Source of the DNA: Pilatotrama ljubarskyi
Taxonomy: Eukaryota > Basidiomycota > Agaricomycetes > Polyporales > Polyporaceae
Direction of reading: 5' to 3'
NCBI GenBank assembly: GCA_022385805.1
Contig: MU277730.1
Location: 128,106 to 192,105, forward strand
DNA length: 64,000 bases
Below the pieces are notes generated by a model, which made no database searches, had not been told where the DNA came from, and saw only the letters and a program-made list of their open reading frames with translations. Positions 45,517-57,608 of the stretch are shown piece by piece; within the stretch, counting starts at the first letter, position 1, and each line of letters begins with the position of its first letter. The translations under genes and the position numbers were made by a program.

Positions 45517-46815
45517 CTACTGGTTACAAGAGGTCAGTACCTCCGAAACTTGGCTCATAAGTGCGACGAGTTGCTGCAGCTCCGCAACCATTGACGCCAA
45601 AGGCGCCCTGGCAGCCTCCAGATCCTATATCGACGGCACATTAGCATGAGTACGCGGATGTCCAGCCATAACATACCTCGATGAGCTCCTCTACGCAAGT
45701 GCGGACGTCCAAATAGGTCTCGGAGACACGTAGTAGGTCCTCCACTACGACCGAGATCCCATCACTAGTCTGCAGTATCTCGAAGGAGCCTCGGACTTCT
45801 TCCATGAAATGCTGCAGGTAGTTGGCCATGTCAGTTCATATAGGCTCCTCTCCGTGACTGCGTCCATACCGACAAGTAGGGGACCACCGCGTCTTGAGCC
45901 TCGGCATTCTGAGCCAAGGCCGCATGAAGTGGGCGTATCTCGGCGATCTTCAGACGCCTCTCTTCCTGAGTCGCGCCGGGCAGATTCCAGAGCGTTGACA
46001 CCTCGGCGAGTATTTGAGAGATGTGTTCGGATATCACACGCCGTTCCTCTCGCAACGTGTGAACTCGGTTGCAGATAGCTTCGACGGCCGCTGCGTCACA
46101 GTCGGCCGGTAACTTCAGGGGTTGAAGAAAGACCTCGAATTGCTCCTGTAGGCGGTGCATCAGCATGATGTAGTAGCTGTAAGAGATCTACCCTTACTAC
46201 CGGCATACCGAGAACTCGGAGACAACGCTGCAAGTCCTGGAAGGCTTGGGTGAGTGCTCCCTGTCTGCCGCGGAGATTCCGCAGCGCAACATGGAGCTTG
46301 GCGTATCCCTCTTCCATGAGGGGTCGCGTTTCAGGACTTATTATGAGCTTGGCCCGGTCCCACTCTTGATGAATCTTCGAAAATATGTGAGAGTCGTTCG
46401 AACTTCGGGTGCGTCAAACTCACCCAAGTAACCTGGTGCTCATATTCTTGCGAGAGCTCAGCAACCACGTCAAGACGCTCCGATAGAATCGGAGCCCCGC
46501 CACTGGAATGAGCAAATTCTGCTGTGGCGCGCAAGTGGCGCAGAATGTCGGAGCGCACAATCTGGCTCTCCATTTTGAGTTTAGCCAGAAATACGCTGCG
46601 CCACGCAGGCGAGATCCGCTTGTGCGTGCACACCCATTGATCTATTGAAGGGGGGAAAGCAGTAAGGCGTAGATCCTGGAGCAGGAAGGCAGAACGTACT
46701 GGTATAAATCGGCGTCGAGTCTGATCTGGAGTTCTGTCTCACTGTTCTTGATATGATTGAACTCGTTAAGAAGGGCGACTGATGTCCGTCCGCCGATCGC
46801 TTCCTCGCTCTGCAT
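45517..46815 (-). CDS. multi-exon coiled-coil protein A
   Basis: Starts at the ATG at 46815 (MQSEEAIGGRTSVALLNEFN, then HIKNSETELQIRLDADLYQ). Further exons: THKRISPAWRSVFLAKLKME, ERLDVVAELSQEYEHQVTW, MEEGYAKLHVALRNLRGRQG, LTQAFQDLQRCLRVLGMP, QFEVFLQPLKLPADCDA, LREERRVISEHISQILAEVS, a helix around VRTCVEELIE, and the last exon, LASMVAELQQLVALMSQVSE, ending TSCNQ. It is almost all helical with heptad-like spacing. Exon order and boundaries match the diverged paralogue at 59245-60554. No named domain recognised; some exon joins are approximate. It is divergent from RING gene A, 1.3 kb away. Confidence 0.6.
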
Positions 46816-48133
46816 CGCTACGTGGAGGAAAGGATGTCTGAGAGGTGGGACCGATTATGGCACGAGTGCTCTTCGGAACCTGGGGGTGAGAGACAGGAGG
46901 ACGCATGTCGGAGACTTTATGAGCATTCCGAGTCGCCTGAGATGGGGCATGTTACCTCCTTTGTCCTGTGTTCGTGAGCGATGAACGCGGCCGCAGAGGG
47001 TCCAGGCTGCGTGCCAGAAAGCTCTTTACGCCGTCCTGCTGCCCGTCAAGTGTCACATGTCAAAGGAAAGCTTTGTGAACATAGCAGCCCCGCACGGACA
47101 ATGCAAGCTTAAGGATCTTGTCAGTGATGATGAGTCGCATAAACTCAGGAGTCAGCGCAGAGAGGGAAGATACGGCTCATTGTAGACTAACAGACGGTAG
47201 GCAATGCTAGGTCATCGATCGTCGGCCAGAGGCTTCACTCAGTCCATCGTGCTTGCACTTCGCGACATTTGCCTAGGGGGAGACTAGTGCTCAGCGCTGC
47301 ATCGCTTAGCATTCTGATACGAAATCGCCGACCCTCTGCACGTTCGGGGCAAGCACGGAAGACACTCGAGCATTTACCGATCCCATTACACGTTCTGCAA
47401 AGACGGTGGAGCATTAGAGTGATTCTGCTGTAAGAATTCTTATGGGCTCCAGCCAATCAGGTGGCGCCACTCGCCTTAAGCGATGCTAAGTGATGTAAGA
47501 ATTATTCCAGCAGAATCACCCTATTGACAGAAGATGTCATCATTCGCGCTCCTCCACACTTCACTTGAAAGCGCATTGTTCTTTCCTTCATCATGGTGCT
47601 CGTACGTGACGCCCACACGCAAGTTAACACAGGGCCTCGGGCCGACACGTTTTCTCTCTGCAAGTAGCCTTGGCAGGTGGTCTATCCCCCTGCCCACTCC
47701 GTTTAAAGTACCTCGAGCATACTCGTTGCATTCAACTTTGCCTCACACCCCCTCCACGGTACATTAGTGCTAATCTCAGCCTTGTGACCTTCTCCGAGTC
47801 CACACTCATCACCGTGTGTGCGCTCTGAGTGGCGAGATTCCAGGACAGTATCATTAATCGTAACATGACAAGCTACTAAGCGTCCTCCAACACTCGTGCA
47901 ATCGCACCGGGCAAGGAGAAAGGAGCTTACCAATGTGATTGCCATTCGAGAGTCGGCAGGTTGAAAGGGCCGTTATAAGTACCTGGAGCTAGCGGCGGTA
48001 TCCTGATACGTCTTTCTGACAAACAACTCTCTTTGGCATACAAGGACGTTTGTTGCGGCTGTGACATCAACACCAGCGTGATATAAGTTCAAAGCCACAG
48101 TCTCCTGTCGCATCATCGAGAGTGTACCCTCCT
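46816..48133. other. divergent intergenic region, left half
   Basis: Between coiled-coil gene A and RING gene A; both promoters must lie here. It contains the MITE-like element at 47416-47522 and no other recognisable feature. Confidence 0.5.
47413..47525. mobile_element. MITE-like element with 27-bp inverted ends and ATT target duplication
   Basis: The element spans 47416-47522 (107 bp). Its left end reads GTGATTCTGCTG from 47419 and then AAGAATTCTTA. The right end is the reverse complement with a few mismatches (AAGAATTATT, CAGCAGAATCAC). The trinucleotide ATT flanks both ends (47413-47415 and 47523-47525). A 3-bp duplication is typical of PIF/Harbinger-type elements. It is too short to encode anything. 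Confidence 0.7.
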
Positions 48134-48837
48134 ATGATGCACCACATCTGTGTGATCTGCCTATCCCCCTTTCTTTACGATTCGGACTCGATCGAAACCG
48201 AAGCCATCGTGACGGCCTGCGGTAGGCACATTTTGTCTTCCCGGCTTCCCGGCGTTGGGTTAACGCATGGAAGTATAGGACATGTCTTCCATCGCGACTG
48301 CATCAAATTGCGGAGGTATCTAGAAGGGGCGACATGCTGCGTCTGCTCCGCTGACCTTAAAGAGGGGAATAAGTTCAAGAAGATCTTCCTCACGTACGAC
48401 GAGGAGGATTACGATCGAAACCTGTTGAAGGAAGTCCAGACGTACATACCATCCTACGACATCGGATCCGACTGACGATCTCGGCGCCCTTAGTGCGACG
48501 GCCGCAGATACGGCTGCGCTCAAGGAGCAAGCCAAGCTGTCTGACCTCGAGTGGAAGCTACAGAGTTTAAGGGAGGAGCATCTTTTCAACCAGTCTCATA
48601 TATCCCGACTGGACCTCCACGTCACGGCAGCACACTCGCTCACGGACATCTACGAGAAGCGGATCAAACGCCTTCGGGAAGTTTCAGATGAGTTAAAGGC
48701 CCAATGCGACCGTGCAGAAGAACAACTGCAAGATAAGACTGGTCAGCAGGTCTGTATCTTCCATGAACTGCGCCTGCTATGACTTACCACCCTCTATACC
48801 ACAGCGGAACACGGAATCTCCTACGAGTTCACCGTGA
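48134..48837 (+). CDS. RING-finger/coiled-coil protein A (TRAIP-like)
   Basis: Four exons: 48134-48221, 48279-48441, 48494-48749 and 48805-48837. The RING reads HHICVICLSPF, IVTACG-HVFHRDCI and CCVCSADL, fitting C3HC4 after the first intron is removed. It is followed by EGNKFKKIFLTYDEEDYDRN and a coiled coil (ALKEQAKLSDLEWKLQSLRE, EKRIKRLREVSDELKAQC). RING plus a KIFLTY-type strand plus coiled coil resembles the TRAIP group of E3 ubiquitin ligases. That assignment is inference from layout, and the protein is much shorter. The intron between RING and coil has a CTGAC branch and CCTTAG acceptor. The paralogue at 57609-58235 shares both intron positions. Confidence 0.75.
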
Positions 48838-49408
48838 TCCAGTGACCTTGTCTTCCCCCCCGTAACTTGCTTAAGCTTACTGTAGACCGCGCTAAAGGGG
48901 GAAGGACAGAGAGTAAGGCGCTCCGATGAGTGGGGGAAGGACAGAGAGTAAGGCGCTCCGATAAGTGGGGGAAGCGCACGAGAAACCTGACCAACGAGAC
49001 GAGGGGATTTGCTGTCGTAGAGGAGTCTAGACCATACCTTCATGTTCTGAGGGCGAATGGATGGCCACGCTATGGGGAGCCTCTGTCGTAGGGAACGTGA
49101 GCAGGTGGGCAATACAAGGACTCATCGCATGACAGCAACGAGAGAGATGACGGGGCGAAAGCAACCGAATGAGAGCTGGCTAGCATGTGCCGACAACGTG
49201 TGAGGTTGACCTTCACGAGCCTTGCAGTGTGAGTGTAGTGGAACAGAAGGAATAGAGCCTACCGGTATAAAACATGCATAGCCCTTGGCTGCAGCAACTG
49301 TCGCACCGCAATCTGGTCGCTCACGCGAGATGAGAAGCTCAGACCGAACGACACCCGAGAGAGAAAGCCGAGGAGGGGGCGGCGCAGAGGCGCGCACGAG
49401 AACTTCTT
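48838..49408. other. short intergenic region with a tandem duplication
   Basis: Downstream of RING gene A. It contains only the 35-bp duplication at 48901-48970. Confidence 0.45.
48901..48970. repeat. 35-bp tandem duplication
   Basis: Two adjacent 35-bp units, beginning GAAGGACAGAGAG and ending AAGTGGGG or GAGTGGGG, differ at one base. A partial third copy of a few bases follows. Confidence 0.85.
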
Positions 49409-51847
49409 CTATGGGTGGACCAACTGAAGGTCGAAGGTACACAGACGACCGTCGTAGGAGCGAGAAAGACGGCATGGCGGATTTCCGAAACTTCCCCTCG
49501 GCTCGCCGGAAGGTCCTTTGTAAAGCATCAGCAAGCGGTACGCTCTACCTCTCCGTGCACGTACATATGGATCCGGATCTCCACCACCAGCCACGGGAAT
49601 GGCCGACCCTGACATGCGTCCTCTTACAGGTTGCCCGTGTTCTTGATGCGGTTGGCATCGTTCGGGACCGGGGCTCGTTGCAATTGGGGTATGGCTAGGA
49701 CTGGGGTCGGCGTCGGTTGGTTGCTGCTCTTCGAAACGCTCAATCGGGGGAGGGCCCCCAGGCTGCTCTGGAGTAATGGCAGGATGTTCGGAGCCGTGCC
49801 ACTCGCCTGACCCCACTGGTGACAGGGGTGCGCTGTGATCATATCTTCTTCTCTTCGTGTCGCGTAGGGCAGACGAAGAGCTGGAGGCTAATGAGGGTGA
49901 CCTGGCCCGCTTGCCTCTTCCCATGACCCTCGTAGCTAGATGGGAGGGCTGGATCCCTTGATAGCCAGGATTGTTCGGGTACTGAGCCGGGATACCTGGC
50001 TGGAGCTGAGGAAGGATGGAGGTGTTATGCACACTGCATGCGGATCCAATGAAGTACGTGTTAGGTGCATGCGCTCGCCTAGACATGAGACAAGCGCCTA
50101 CCTGCGCGTCACGTCCGCGGACAGTTGAGAGTCTGGGTGGTATGCTCGCGAATGAGGGCTGGATAACTGCTCTTAATACGGAAACTCGCGATCATGTGGT
50201 TATATAGCCGTAGAACGTACCTGCTCTGCGGCATGGAAGGAGTCTGGGCAGCGAATGTATTGTGGATGCCTATCTGACCGTTAGATTGAGACCGTTGTGA
50301 TGACACGCGATCCGACAATCGCTGGGATGCCTGCATTGCTCCGTGTCCTGCGTCAGGTCTGCGAGGTTGGACATGGGTAATAGTATGAGCTTGCAAGAGC
50401 CGAAGTCACAAACCGAACTCACCCATCGTGCGGCGGCATAACAATGGGAATCAGAGTCAGCCCCGGAGCTACAGCGAGCGGGAGGCTCAGGGGATCGTGA
50501 AGACTATGTGGAGGTGGTCAGTATGGTTATAATGGCGTTGATAGGGGGGTTATACTCAAAGGGAGCCCGCACAGACCCTGCGTAGATTGAGGAGGCGCCG
50601 TTTGCTTGGCCATGGGCGGCGCTATCGCTCACCGCGAGTGGAGCACGTCGACCCTCGAGGTAATCTCTACCTTCGAAGTGGGCTCGAGTACGTTGTTGGG
50701 CCCCACCATCGAAGTGCTGACCGCTATGGAGTTGATCATCATAGTCGACTTGACTACCGTCGTTTCGATTGATTGAGGTGGAGTCCTTGTAATCTTCGTC
50801 ACGTTGCCCATGGTCGTCCTCCTCATCGTCATCAAGTTTGGCATCGTTGTTGCTCTCATCCCATATAAAGTCAGACTGACGGCGGACATCAGCCATCGCA
50901 TCCTCAGAGACAGGATTGGGCACGTCGGTATGCGAGACTTGGCTCTCAACCCGCTCTCCCTGCCCGTCATAGACCTGAGACAGTGTCCTCTCTGGAGGAC
51001 TTCCCCAGGTCCAAAGTCGGCGCTGACGATATCCTGTGGTTCAAGGAGTACTCTTCGGCTATGCCAGACCTGCGGGAAAGCGATCCTGGATGTGTATGCG
51101 ACTGAAGAAGGCAGATGACGACACTGACCTCTCTATGCGAGCTCTCAGGCGCAGTATTAGATACCTCCGTGTAAGTGTAGCTCGAGTCGAGGTCTCTTGC
51201 TGATGGAAGGTCTGAGCGAAAAAGGACCGCTGCTTTCTGGGAGACGGTAAACACACCTCTTCCTTGATGAACAGCTGCTACAGAGCGCCGCGAGTCTGAG
51301 TAGAGGTCGTGAGCACAGGTGTCAAGCGTAGCGCGAGGCTCCAGGAGTCCGCCTTACCGTCGATCGCACTGGGAAACGTGCTTGCCATGGTGAACCATTC
51401 TGCTCCTCCACCTGGTCAAGTCAGTCGCGCTCCAATTGAGATGAGGAATTCGCTAGCGCTTTACCGTAAGGGTTACTCAAGGTACGTGCATAATCCATGG
51501 CAGCGTCTTCATCTGCCTGATTTGATCCCGACGTGTGCGAAACCCTAGATCCCCATTCCGCAAAGCTCCTGTCCACGATTGCCGACTCGTCTGCATCATT
51601 TGAGGTCAGCAAACGTGGGTGAACGTCAGACAGGCAAGGCTTACTCTGCGTCGGTAGAGTGCGACCGAGCGAAGGAGGAGCTTCGGAAGCCCAGGGGTTA
51701 TACGGACGCAAGCCCCAGGAAGGGTCTGAAATAGTAGAATAGGTTGGTCGAGAGACTGCATGTAGTATCCGACGTGTGCTTACCTGTAGCCCGAGCCACG
51801 AGGGGCTCATCGGATTGGCTTTCTCGGCGGTTTGGCGGGACAGACAT
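49409..51847 (-). CDS. multi-exon, mostly disordered nuclear-type protein
   Basis: The ATG at 51847 gives MSVPPNRRESQSDEPLVARA. A small intron leads to DPSWGLRPYNPWASEAPPSL and MDYARTLSNPYGKALANSSS. Further minus-strand exons contain SDFIWDESNNDAKLDDDEED (acidic), MQASQRLSDRVSSQRSQSNG, IHNTFAAQTPSMPQSR, then GRGKRARSPSLASSSSSALR with DTKRRRYD, which look like nuclear localisation signals. Composition is Ser/Pro/Gln-rich with no folded domain visible. Exon joins are only partly resolved and the 3' end at 49409 is uncertain. A regulatory role would be a guess. Confidence 0.45.
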
Positions 51848-52398
51848 GGTGGACCGGGAGGACGCCACTATGGATCGGATTGATCTGGGTCTTCGGCGGG
51901 GTGGGTGAGCGTGGCATGACACTTATCAGGTCAGGCAGACAAAGCCTCATCGGTCGATGGCAGATGTTAGGGGTCATGCTTGGTTCGCTCGTTGAACCGA
52001 CTTTGTCGAGTTCAAGAGTGTGCTTGAAAGAGTCTTTGTTTGGCATTATCATGATGTACCTACGATGACGCACAGAATTTCGTGGCCATTGTAAGACCCG
52101 TAAATAATCAGAATACCCAGGTGAAGGTTGTACTCCTATCACATCAGCGGAGCTGAAGCTGCTCTCGCACTCTGCCCTTTCCTTTCGGGCGTCGTCTTTG
52201 CAACACTGAGCGATACAGTACTGCTCTCTACATTGTGGCTCTTCCAGGGCTCCAGGAGCATCGCTATGGAACTGTTGTAGCTAGACTCTGCGTGGAGTCG
52301 ACAGTAGTATCCCACTCGTGGGCGTATAGTATGGATATGAAGAAAATGTACGGAGGTGCTACACAATATATCGCAATACGTACATGCGCATGGCGCAC

Positions 52399-53161
52399 TC
52401 ATGAATGTCCCAAGGCTCTGCTGAACGAACTGAACCACGTGAAGAAGCGATCGAGGATGCCCCGCGTCGGTGCATCGGCCAGAAGATCGTCGGTTGCCGA
52501 AGCCAGAAGGGGGTGAGGTGAGTCCTAAGGAGGGGGCAGGGCCGTAAACGAGAGTATCCGGATTGTTCGCGACCATGTCGGCCACGATGTCATAGTATTT
52601 CTTGACTAGGTCTAACAGAGACGGGTCCTGCGCGTTCGAGGTGCCACTGGGGCTGACGCGAAGCGGGCGGTCGGGGATATAAGACTCGTCGATATGACAT
52701 TGCAGGTCCGCGTTGTCGGCGTTCCAGTCGCACACGAACTTCAAGAGGTCTTCCTTGACGTCTTCGTTGGGGAGTACCAAGCAGACTGAAGTACCCAGCT
52801 TCTCAATTGCAAGCGCTGCGGGGGGCTTCTCGTGTATGAGCAGTGGCATATGTATGGCAGGAGAGTCACATACGAGCTCCTGGACGCGGACTGACAAAAT
52901 AGGTGTGAGGTTCGAACAGAAGAGGGCCCATTCATCTCCAGTCAGGTTGTACCCGCAGAGCACGACTAGACAGTAATCGAGGTTCGTTAGTAGTCATGAC
53001 AAGCGCATGGGATGTTGCTCACGTTGGGGACATACGCCGTCGTTCAGTTCAAAGAAGAATAGCTGCACCGACTTGCACGTGAAGTCCTGCGGGCCTTGGA
53101 TGCCGCCGAGGGCGATCACCACATCGCATGGCGCTGTGTATCTGGTAGGGGACCTATCCAT
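52399..53161 (-). CDS. unrecognised conserved-looking protein, centre of palindrome
   Basis: The ATG at 53161 opens MDRSPTRYTAPCDVVIALGG, then VQLFFFELNDGVCPQ. An intron (GTGAGC..GTCTAG) joins to LVLCGYNLTGDEWALFCSNL, TPILSVRVQELVCDSPAIHM, IEKLGTSVCLVLPNEDVKED, LLKFVCDWNADNADLQCHID and LLDLVKKYYDIVADMVANNP. A last segment, DRFFTWFSSFSRALGHS, gives a plausible stop at 52399. The first exons look like a folded alpha/beta protein. I know no family, and the 3' splice path is not certain. Confidence 0.45.
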
Positions 53162-53583
53162 CAGCCTGGAAGATCACTGGTAAGTCACGGAGAACGTACA
53201 GCAAGGTCAACCCAGGCTTGACGTGGTCAGGCATGGTATGGATCAGCTAGGACCTCACATGCCCGGTGATTCGCATCTAGCCATCTTAAGCAGAGGGCGA
53301 CACAAAGAGGCTTTCACCCGCGAACAAAGGAGCATGGGCTGGAGTGACGCATGAGGCATGATGGGCGAAGAACGAGTTTCACTAGTCAGGACAAAAAGGT
53401 GACAAAGAAAGGAGTGTCTTCGCGGACGACTCTGAGCGATGGAGGGTGATGTCTGCAAGGCCGTACGTCATTGTTCAGAACAGGCGCGTTAGATTACATA
53501 GGAAATAGTAGCTACTTGCGATGGCAGTACACAACGGCGATGTTCAGAGGGATTAGGGGAAAGGTATGAGCACGGGAGAGTAT

Positions 53584-54222
53584 CTACGAGAAGCCGATGG
53601 CGGCTGGAAGCGGGGGTACAGTACGTTTTCCGTGATGGCGGGCGTGGTGAGCGATGTACTCGAGAATGAAGCTGTCGCACGTGCATGGAGGTCAGCCATG
53701 GCAGACAGGGAGGGAGGAAGAGGCGTACTTGCGCACCGCTCGTTTGGCCGGCTCCGTGAGGCTCGAGCCACGCATTTCGAGGACGAAGCGGCGGGTGCCG
53801 GCGCGCATGATGACGATTTCGCTGCTGATGGAGGCATGGGGCACGAGGTGCGAGACAGCCTTGTTCGGCGGCAGATCCGGTCTCTCTTGGAAGGCGACCA
53901 AGAAGTCGCCCTTGATGTGGTGGTCGCCGTCGACGCGAACGAGACACTCGTGTATGGGGTACATGGTGCCCAGGATAGGCTCGAACAAAGGGAAGCGCTT
54001 GGACAGCACGTTCTCGACGGGAGGGTAGATGGTAACGACTTCAGCCTGGGCGGGCTCCACGGCTGAAGTGCCAAAGTAGAGTCCGTGCAGTATCTTGGAC
54101 CGCTGAAGGTGACGGCGGTGAGTGGCACTGACGACAAGGAGGAGGTGCGTAGAGGTGACACACACCTGCACGACCGGACAGGGCACGCGGAGCGGCCGGG
54201 AGCGTTGGGGGGACGGCGGCAT
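53584..54222 (-). CDS. unrecognised small protein with well-formed splice structure
   Basis: Exon 1 is MPPSPQRSRPLRVPCPVVQ from the ATG at 54222. A GTGTGT..TTCAG intron leads to RSKILHGLYFGTSAVEPAQA, VVTIYPPVENVLSKRFPLFE, TMYPIHECLVRVDGDHHIKG, DFLVAFQERPDLPPNKAVSH, EIVIMRAGTRRFVLEMRGSS and TEPAKRAVR. A second intron gives NFILEYIAHHARHHGKR and the stop at 53584. All joins keep frame and use good splice sites, so expression as a protein of roughly 170 residues is likely. I do not recognise the family and see no transmembrane or signal segment. Confidence 0.6.
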
Positions 54223-54917
54223 CGGCGTTTCAACGCTGAGGAGGCCAGAGAGACAGCAAGCACAGGCTCGAAAGAGAGGAGCTCGGAGTACTTACCGTCC
54301 CGGAGAGTAAAGGGCCTTTATACCGTCCCCGTACACGTGCTGGACGATGCGAGATGTCCATGTCCCAAGAGGCCCGGGGGGCGCGGAATCTCGTTCGCTG
54401 GAGTACGTCCTCCCTGTTACGTCAGAAGATGAGGGCCCTCGCAAGAATATACTGGCAATACATCCAGTCAGAGCCCGGGCACATCGCTGTCGTGTCGAGG
54501 AGCAAGAAGTCTGAAGTTGAGCCCAGGAGTGTTGAAAGCCAAGCGTGATTCACTGATCATGATCGGACTTCGCACGACTGAGCAAAAGAGTCACGTGGAG
54601 GAGACCGTGGCAGGTTCTGATGTCAGTGTTGCAGCTGTTGCAGGTTCACGACTGTCCGTCAACTATCGACTATCTACTTTTGCCCTCGAATCCGCCGCCA
54701 TCCTCTTCAGCAACTCGCAATGCGCGATTGACCATCACAGCATTCCGGCCGCGATGAAGGGCCACCATCGACTTTGAGGGTGGTCTGAGTGGCTTGCAAC
54801 TCGAATGACCATTCGACGCGGACGCATCCTTTGTGTCCGCATCGCTGGCCTCATAAAACGCGGAGGTGCGCACGCATTTCTCAATATCTGACACTCCACT
54901 CGAGGTTGACGCTTATA

Positions 54918-55749
54918 ATGATTCCAAAATGCCCGATCTGCTCATCCCAGCTGTTGACCGAACCCGCCGGAAGCCAACTGGTGGTCTTGAAATCATGCGG
55001 TACGTCTCCTCCCACGTCGTCCGAGTCCCCGCCCCTCCTCAGCCACGCTCTCGCGCAGGCCACGTTCTATGTTCGACCTGTTTCCAAGCTGTCATCAAAA
55101 ACCCACCCTTCCTGTGCCCGTTCCGCTGCGGCGCCGAGCTGAAGCGCAGGCTCAAGGCTGTGGACGGGCAGGTGGTCCAGCTGTCCACCAAGGAAGCTGA
55201 GCCCGCATCCGATGCCCGTGCTGCGATAGTCAAGTGAGTGTCCCCTTCACGCGTTCACACCATTGCACGCAGCTGATCTTGGCCGCGCGAGCAAGGAGGA
55301 AGGCTGAGATTGGCAGGGCTCGCATCCAGGCTCAGAAGAAGCAGAGGCGAACCAGGGCAGATATCTCGAGTCTCACGACGCTCATACGGAACCAACAACG
55401 CGTGATAGCAGGACGACATACGTACATAGCCCGCGAGTCCGCGGTGGTGGAGACGTTGCGCGAAGAAGTCACGCATAAGCAGCAAGCTATGTACAAGGTG
55501 CAAGCGCGGCTAGGTGTGCTTCAGAATCGCGTCCGTGTGAAATCGCTTGCCGTGAGCGAGCCTCTTCTCTCATAGTGCGTTTTCGCGCTCAACCAGCACC
55601 GCCAGGCTGCTTCGACCTCCAAGTCCAAGACGTCCCGCATCAGCCGCATGGCGCCGCGCGGGGGACGCTCCTCTGGGGAATCAAGCGGCAGTGACGAGTC
55701 TGACCTCAAGGAGCGCGCCGACGGGATGACTTCCCGAGTGGTCGAGTGA
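54918..55749 (+). CDS. RING-finger/coiled-coil protein C
   Basis: Exon 1 (54918-54999) encodes MIPKCPICSSQLLTEPAGSQ and VVLKSCG; exon 2 starts at 55059 with HVLCSTCFQAVI and LCPFRCGAELKRR. Together they form a RING of CxxC..CGHxxCxxC..CPxxC type. A helical segment follows (LILAARARRKAEIGRARIQA, VVETLREEVTHKQQAMYKVQ), then a basic/Ser-rich tail (ASTSKSKTSRISRMAPRGGR) ending MTSRVVE at 55749. RING plus coiled coil plus Ser-rich tail recalls Zip3/RNF212-like or other E3 ligases, but this is only layout. The donor after exon 2 is not resolved. It shares architecture, not close sequence, with RING genes A and B. Confidence 0.65.
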
Positions 55750-57608
55750 TGGCCGCGTCCGAAGCGACGCGCTCATGAGAGAGCAGGACCACTCTTGTAC
55801 ACGCATAATGGGTATGTCCAGCCCGCGACATATGACTGGCACCACACCTGACCACTTCGCTCAGCAAGGGAGCGTTCGACGCGGCCGTAAAGAGGTGACG
55901 GCCTGCGGCCGATTGTGGATATCGTATGTCGTACTAGCCTGCAGTAATGAAAGTGCTTTTTCGCGTTCATGTGAGGTTGTGATGTCGCTATCGGTGACCT
56001 CCGCATACAGAGTGTGCCACGTGAATGACGCCGTGCCGCTGGCCTGAGGTTTCCGCTTTGTTGCGACTGATTTTCCGAGTCCCCCGGCAGGTCCATGACT
56101 GATCGCGATACTCATCTTTTGATCTACGTATCGCTTGTCATCTGGTCGGTGTCGCGTCTCCAGGTCTGCTGGGTCCTTTGCCTTTCCCCTCAGCCGTCAC
56201 CGTCGCTGCATACTTTCAGCCCTCAACCGCGAGAACTCTCGCCGACCCGCCGGCGGCCTCATCATCTACGCCTCTTGTCCATCGCCTCTTTGCCTCTTTC
56301 TCTCACGTGTCCTTGTGTGTATTTCATCTCATCACGGGCGGCCAGCGTTCGGCGGGAAGGTATTACATCGGAGGATTATGGACAGTTTATACCGGTATGC
56401 TCTGTCATCACCCTCCACCGCGCCCGTGCCGCGAATGTTAACATCACATCTGAACTGCTCTCAGGTCGCTGTTCCTCGCTGTGGTGCACCTGTGGTCGTC
56501 ATGTCAGAACATCCTTGCTTCCTTCAAGCTCACCAAAAACGTTGTTGGCGCCCTTGTCAGCGTCCTTCTGGCGATCATACCGGGCCACGCTGTCGATGTA
56601 ATACAAATGGTCACCGCTCGTGTCTTCGCTCCGCGAGGGGATGCAGGGAGCGAGCTTTCTTTTGAAGTCTCCGACTTCTCTCTCGAGCGCAGCTTCCGAT
56701 TCTCAATCCGGTATCTGTACTGTTTTGCAACGCACGTCGTGAATCGCCACCCGGTCCTTCATCGCTCTCTGCAACCTTCTATGCTCTCCCTGCACATATC
56801 ATCCTGCTGGCATACGGTGTGGACGCTGAACATGCTCTCCACGATCGTCGGGTATTGGGTCTGTCGCCGCACACACCTTTCTATGTCCGACATTGCCTCC
56901 AGCGCAAGTAATCCCGATTGGTCATCCCTACTCGCGACAGCAGCAAGCCGCCATGCCGTTCCTTCCCTGTCCCACCTGAATGTCGACTGGTTCGCGCCCT
57001 TGCCAGATGCGCCACCGGGTAATCTGCAGAGTCTCACCATTGCCGTGCCATTGATTTGGTTTTTGGATACTCCGTTTCTCGCTCCTGGATTGCACGGCTT
57101 GCATGGCGCCGTAAACCCGACCCCGACCCCGACCTCGCCCTCCTACCCTGTTCCTCGCATCAATCGTCCACGGTTCCAAATCGGCTCGCACTAGGTATCT
57201 CTCCCTCAGCCCCTGCACACCGTCACCTGTCTTGTCTGCTCTTTCCAAGGCTCTCTATTGTCGAGAATGCTTGCCCTCATCGCCACATACGCTGCACAAT
57301 TCCCCTGATATGGGATCCTATGTCGGATGTGCTACTACTTCCTCCCTCTCCTGACCTATCACCTGTTAACGTTCTCCATCTCGCGAACCTGTGCTCCCGT
57401 CACTCCTACTATGTCGTTTGTTTTGCCGCACTATCCGAGCGTGTTTCGTCTCCAATCTTCGGCTGCCGTCACGCCCTCGTTTAATGAGCTCCAGTCACCG
57501 AAAGGAGAAGAGGATGTCATATAGAGTCACACCGAGCCTGTGGGAGAGAACGATAGCTTGGAATTCTGCTACAGTACCAGAGGTGAGTAAGCGTCGTAAC
57601 CATAGTTC
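55750..57608. other. 1.9 kb in the centre-right without a recognisable gene
   Basis: A plus-strand frame at 56481-57194 is long (237 codons) and hydrophobic in parts, but it shows no domain and no helix pattern typical of a transporter or receptor. I do not call it. Confidence 0.35.

Noticed and set aside
56481..57194. Possible membrane protein in a 237-codon frame
   Set aside because: Hydrophobic stretches are irregular and no family or splice context supports it.
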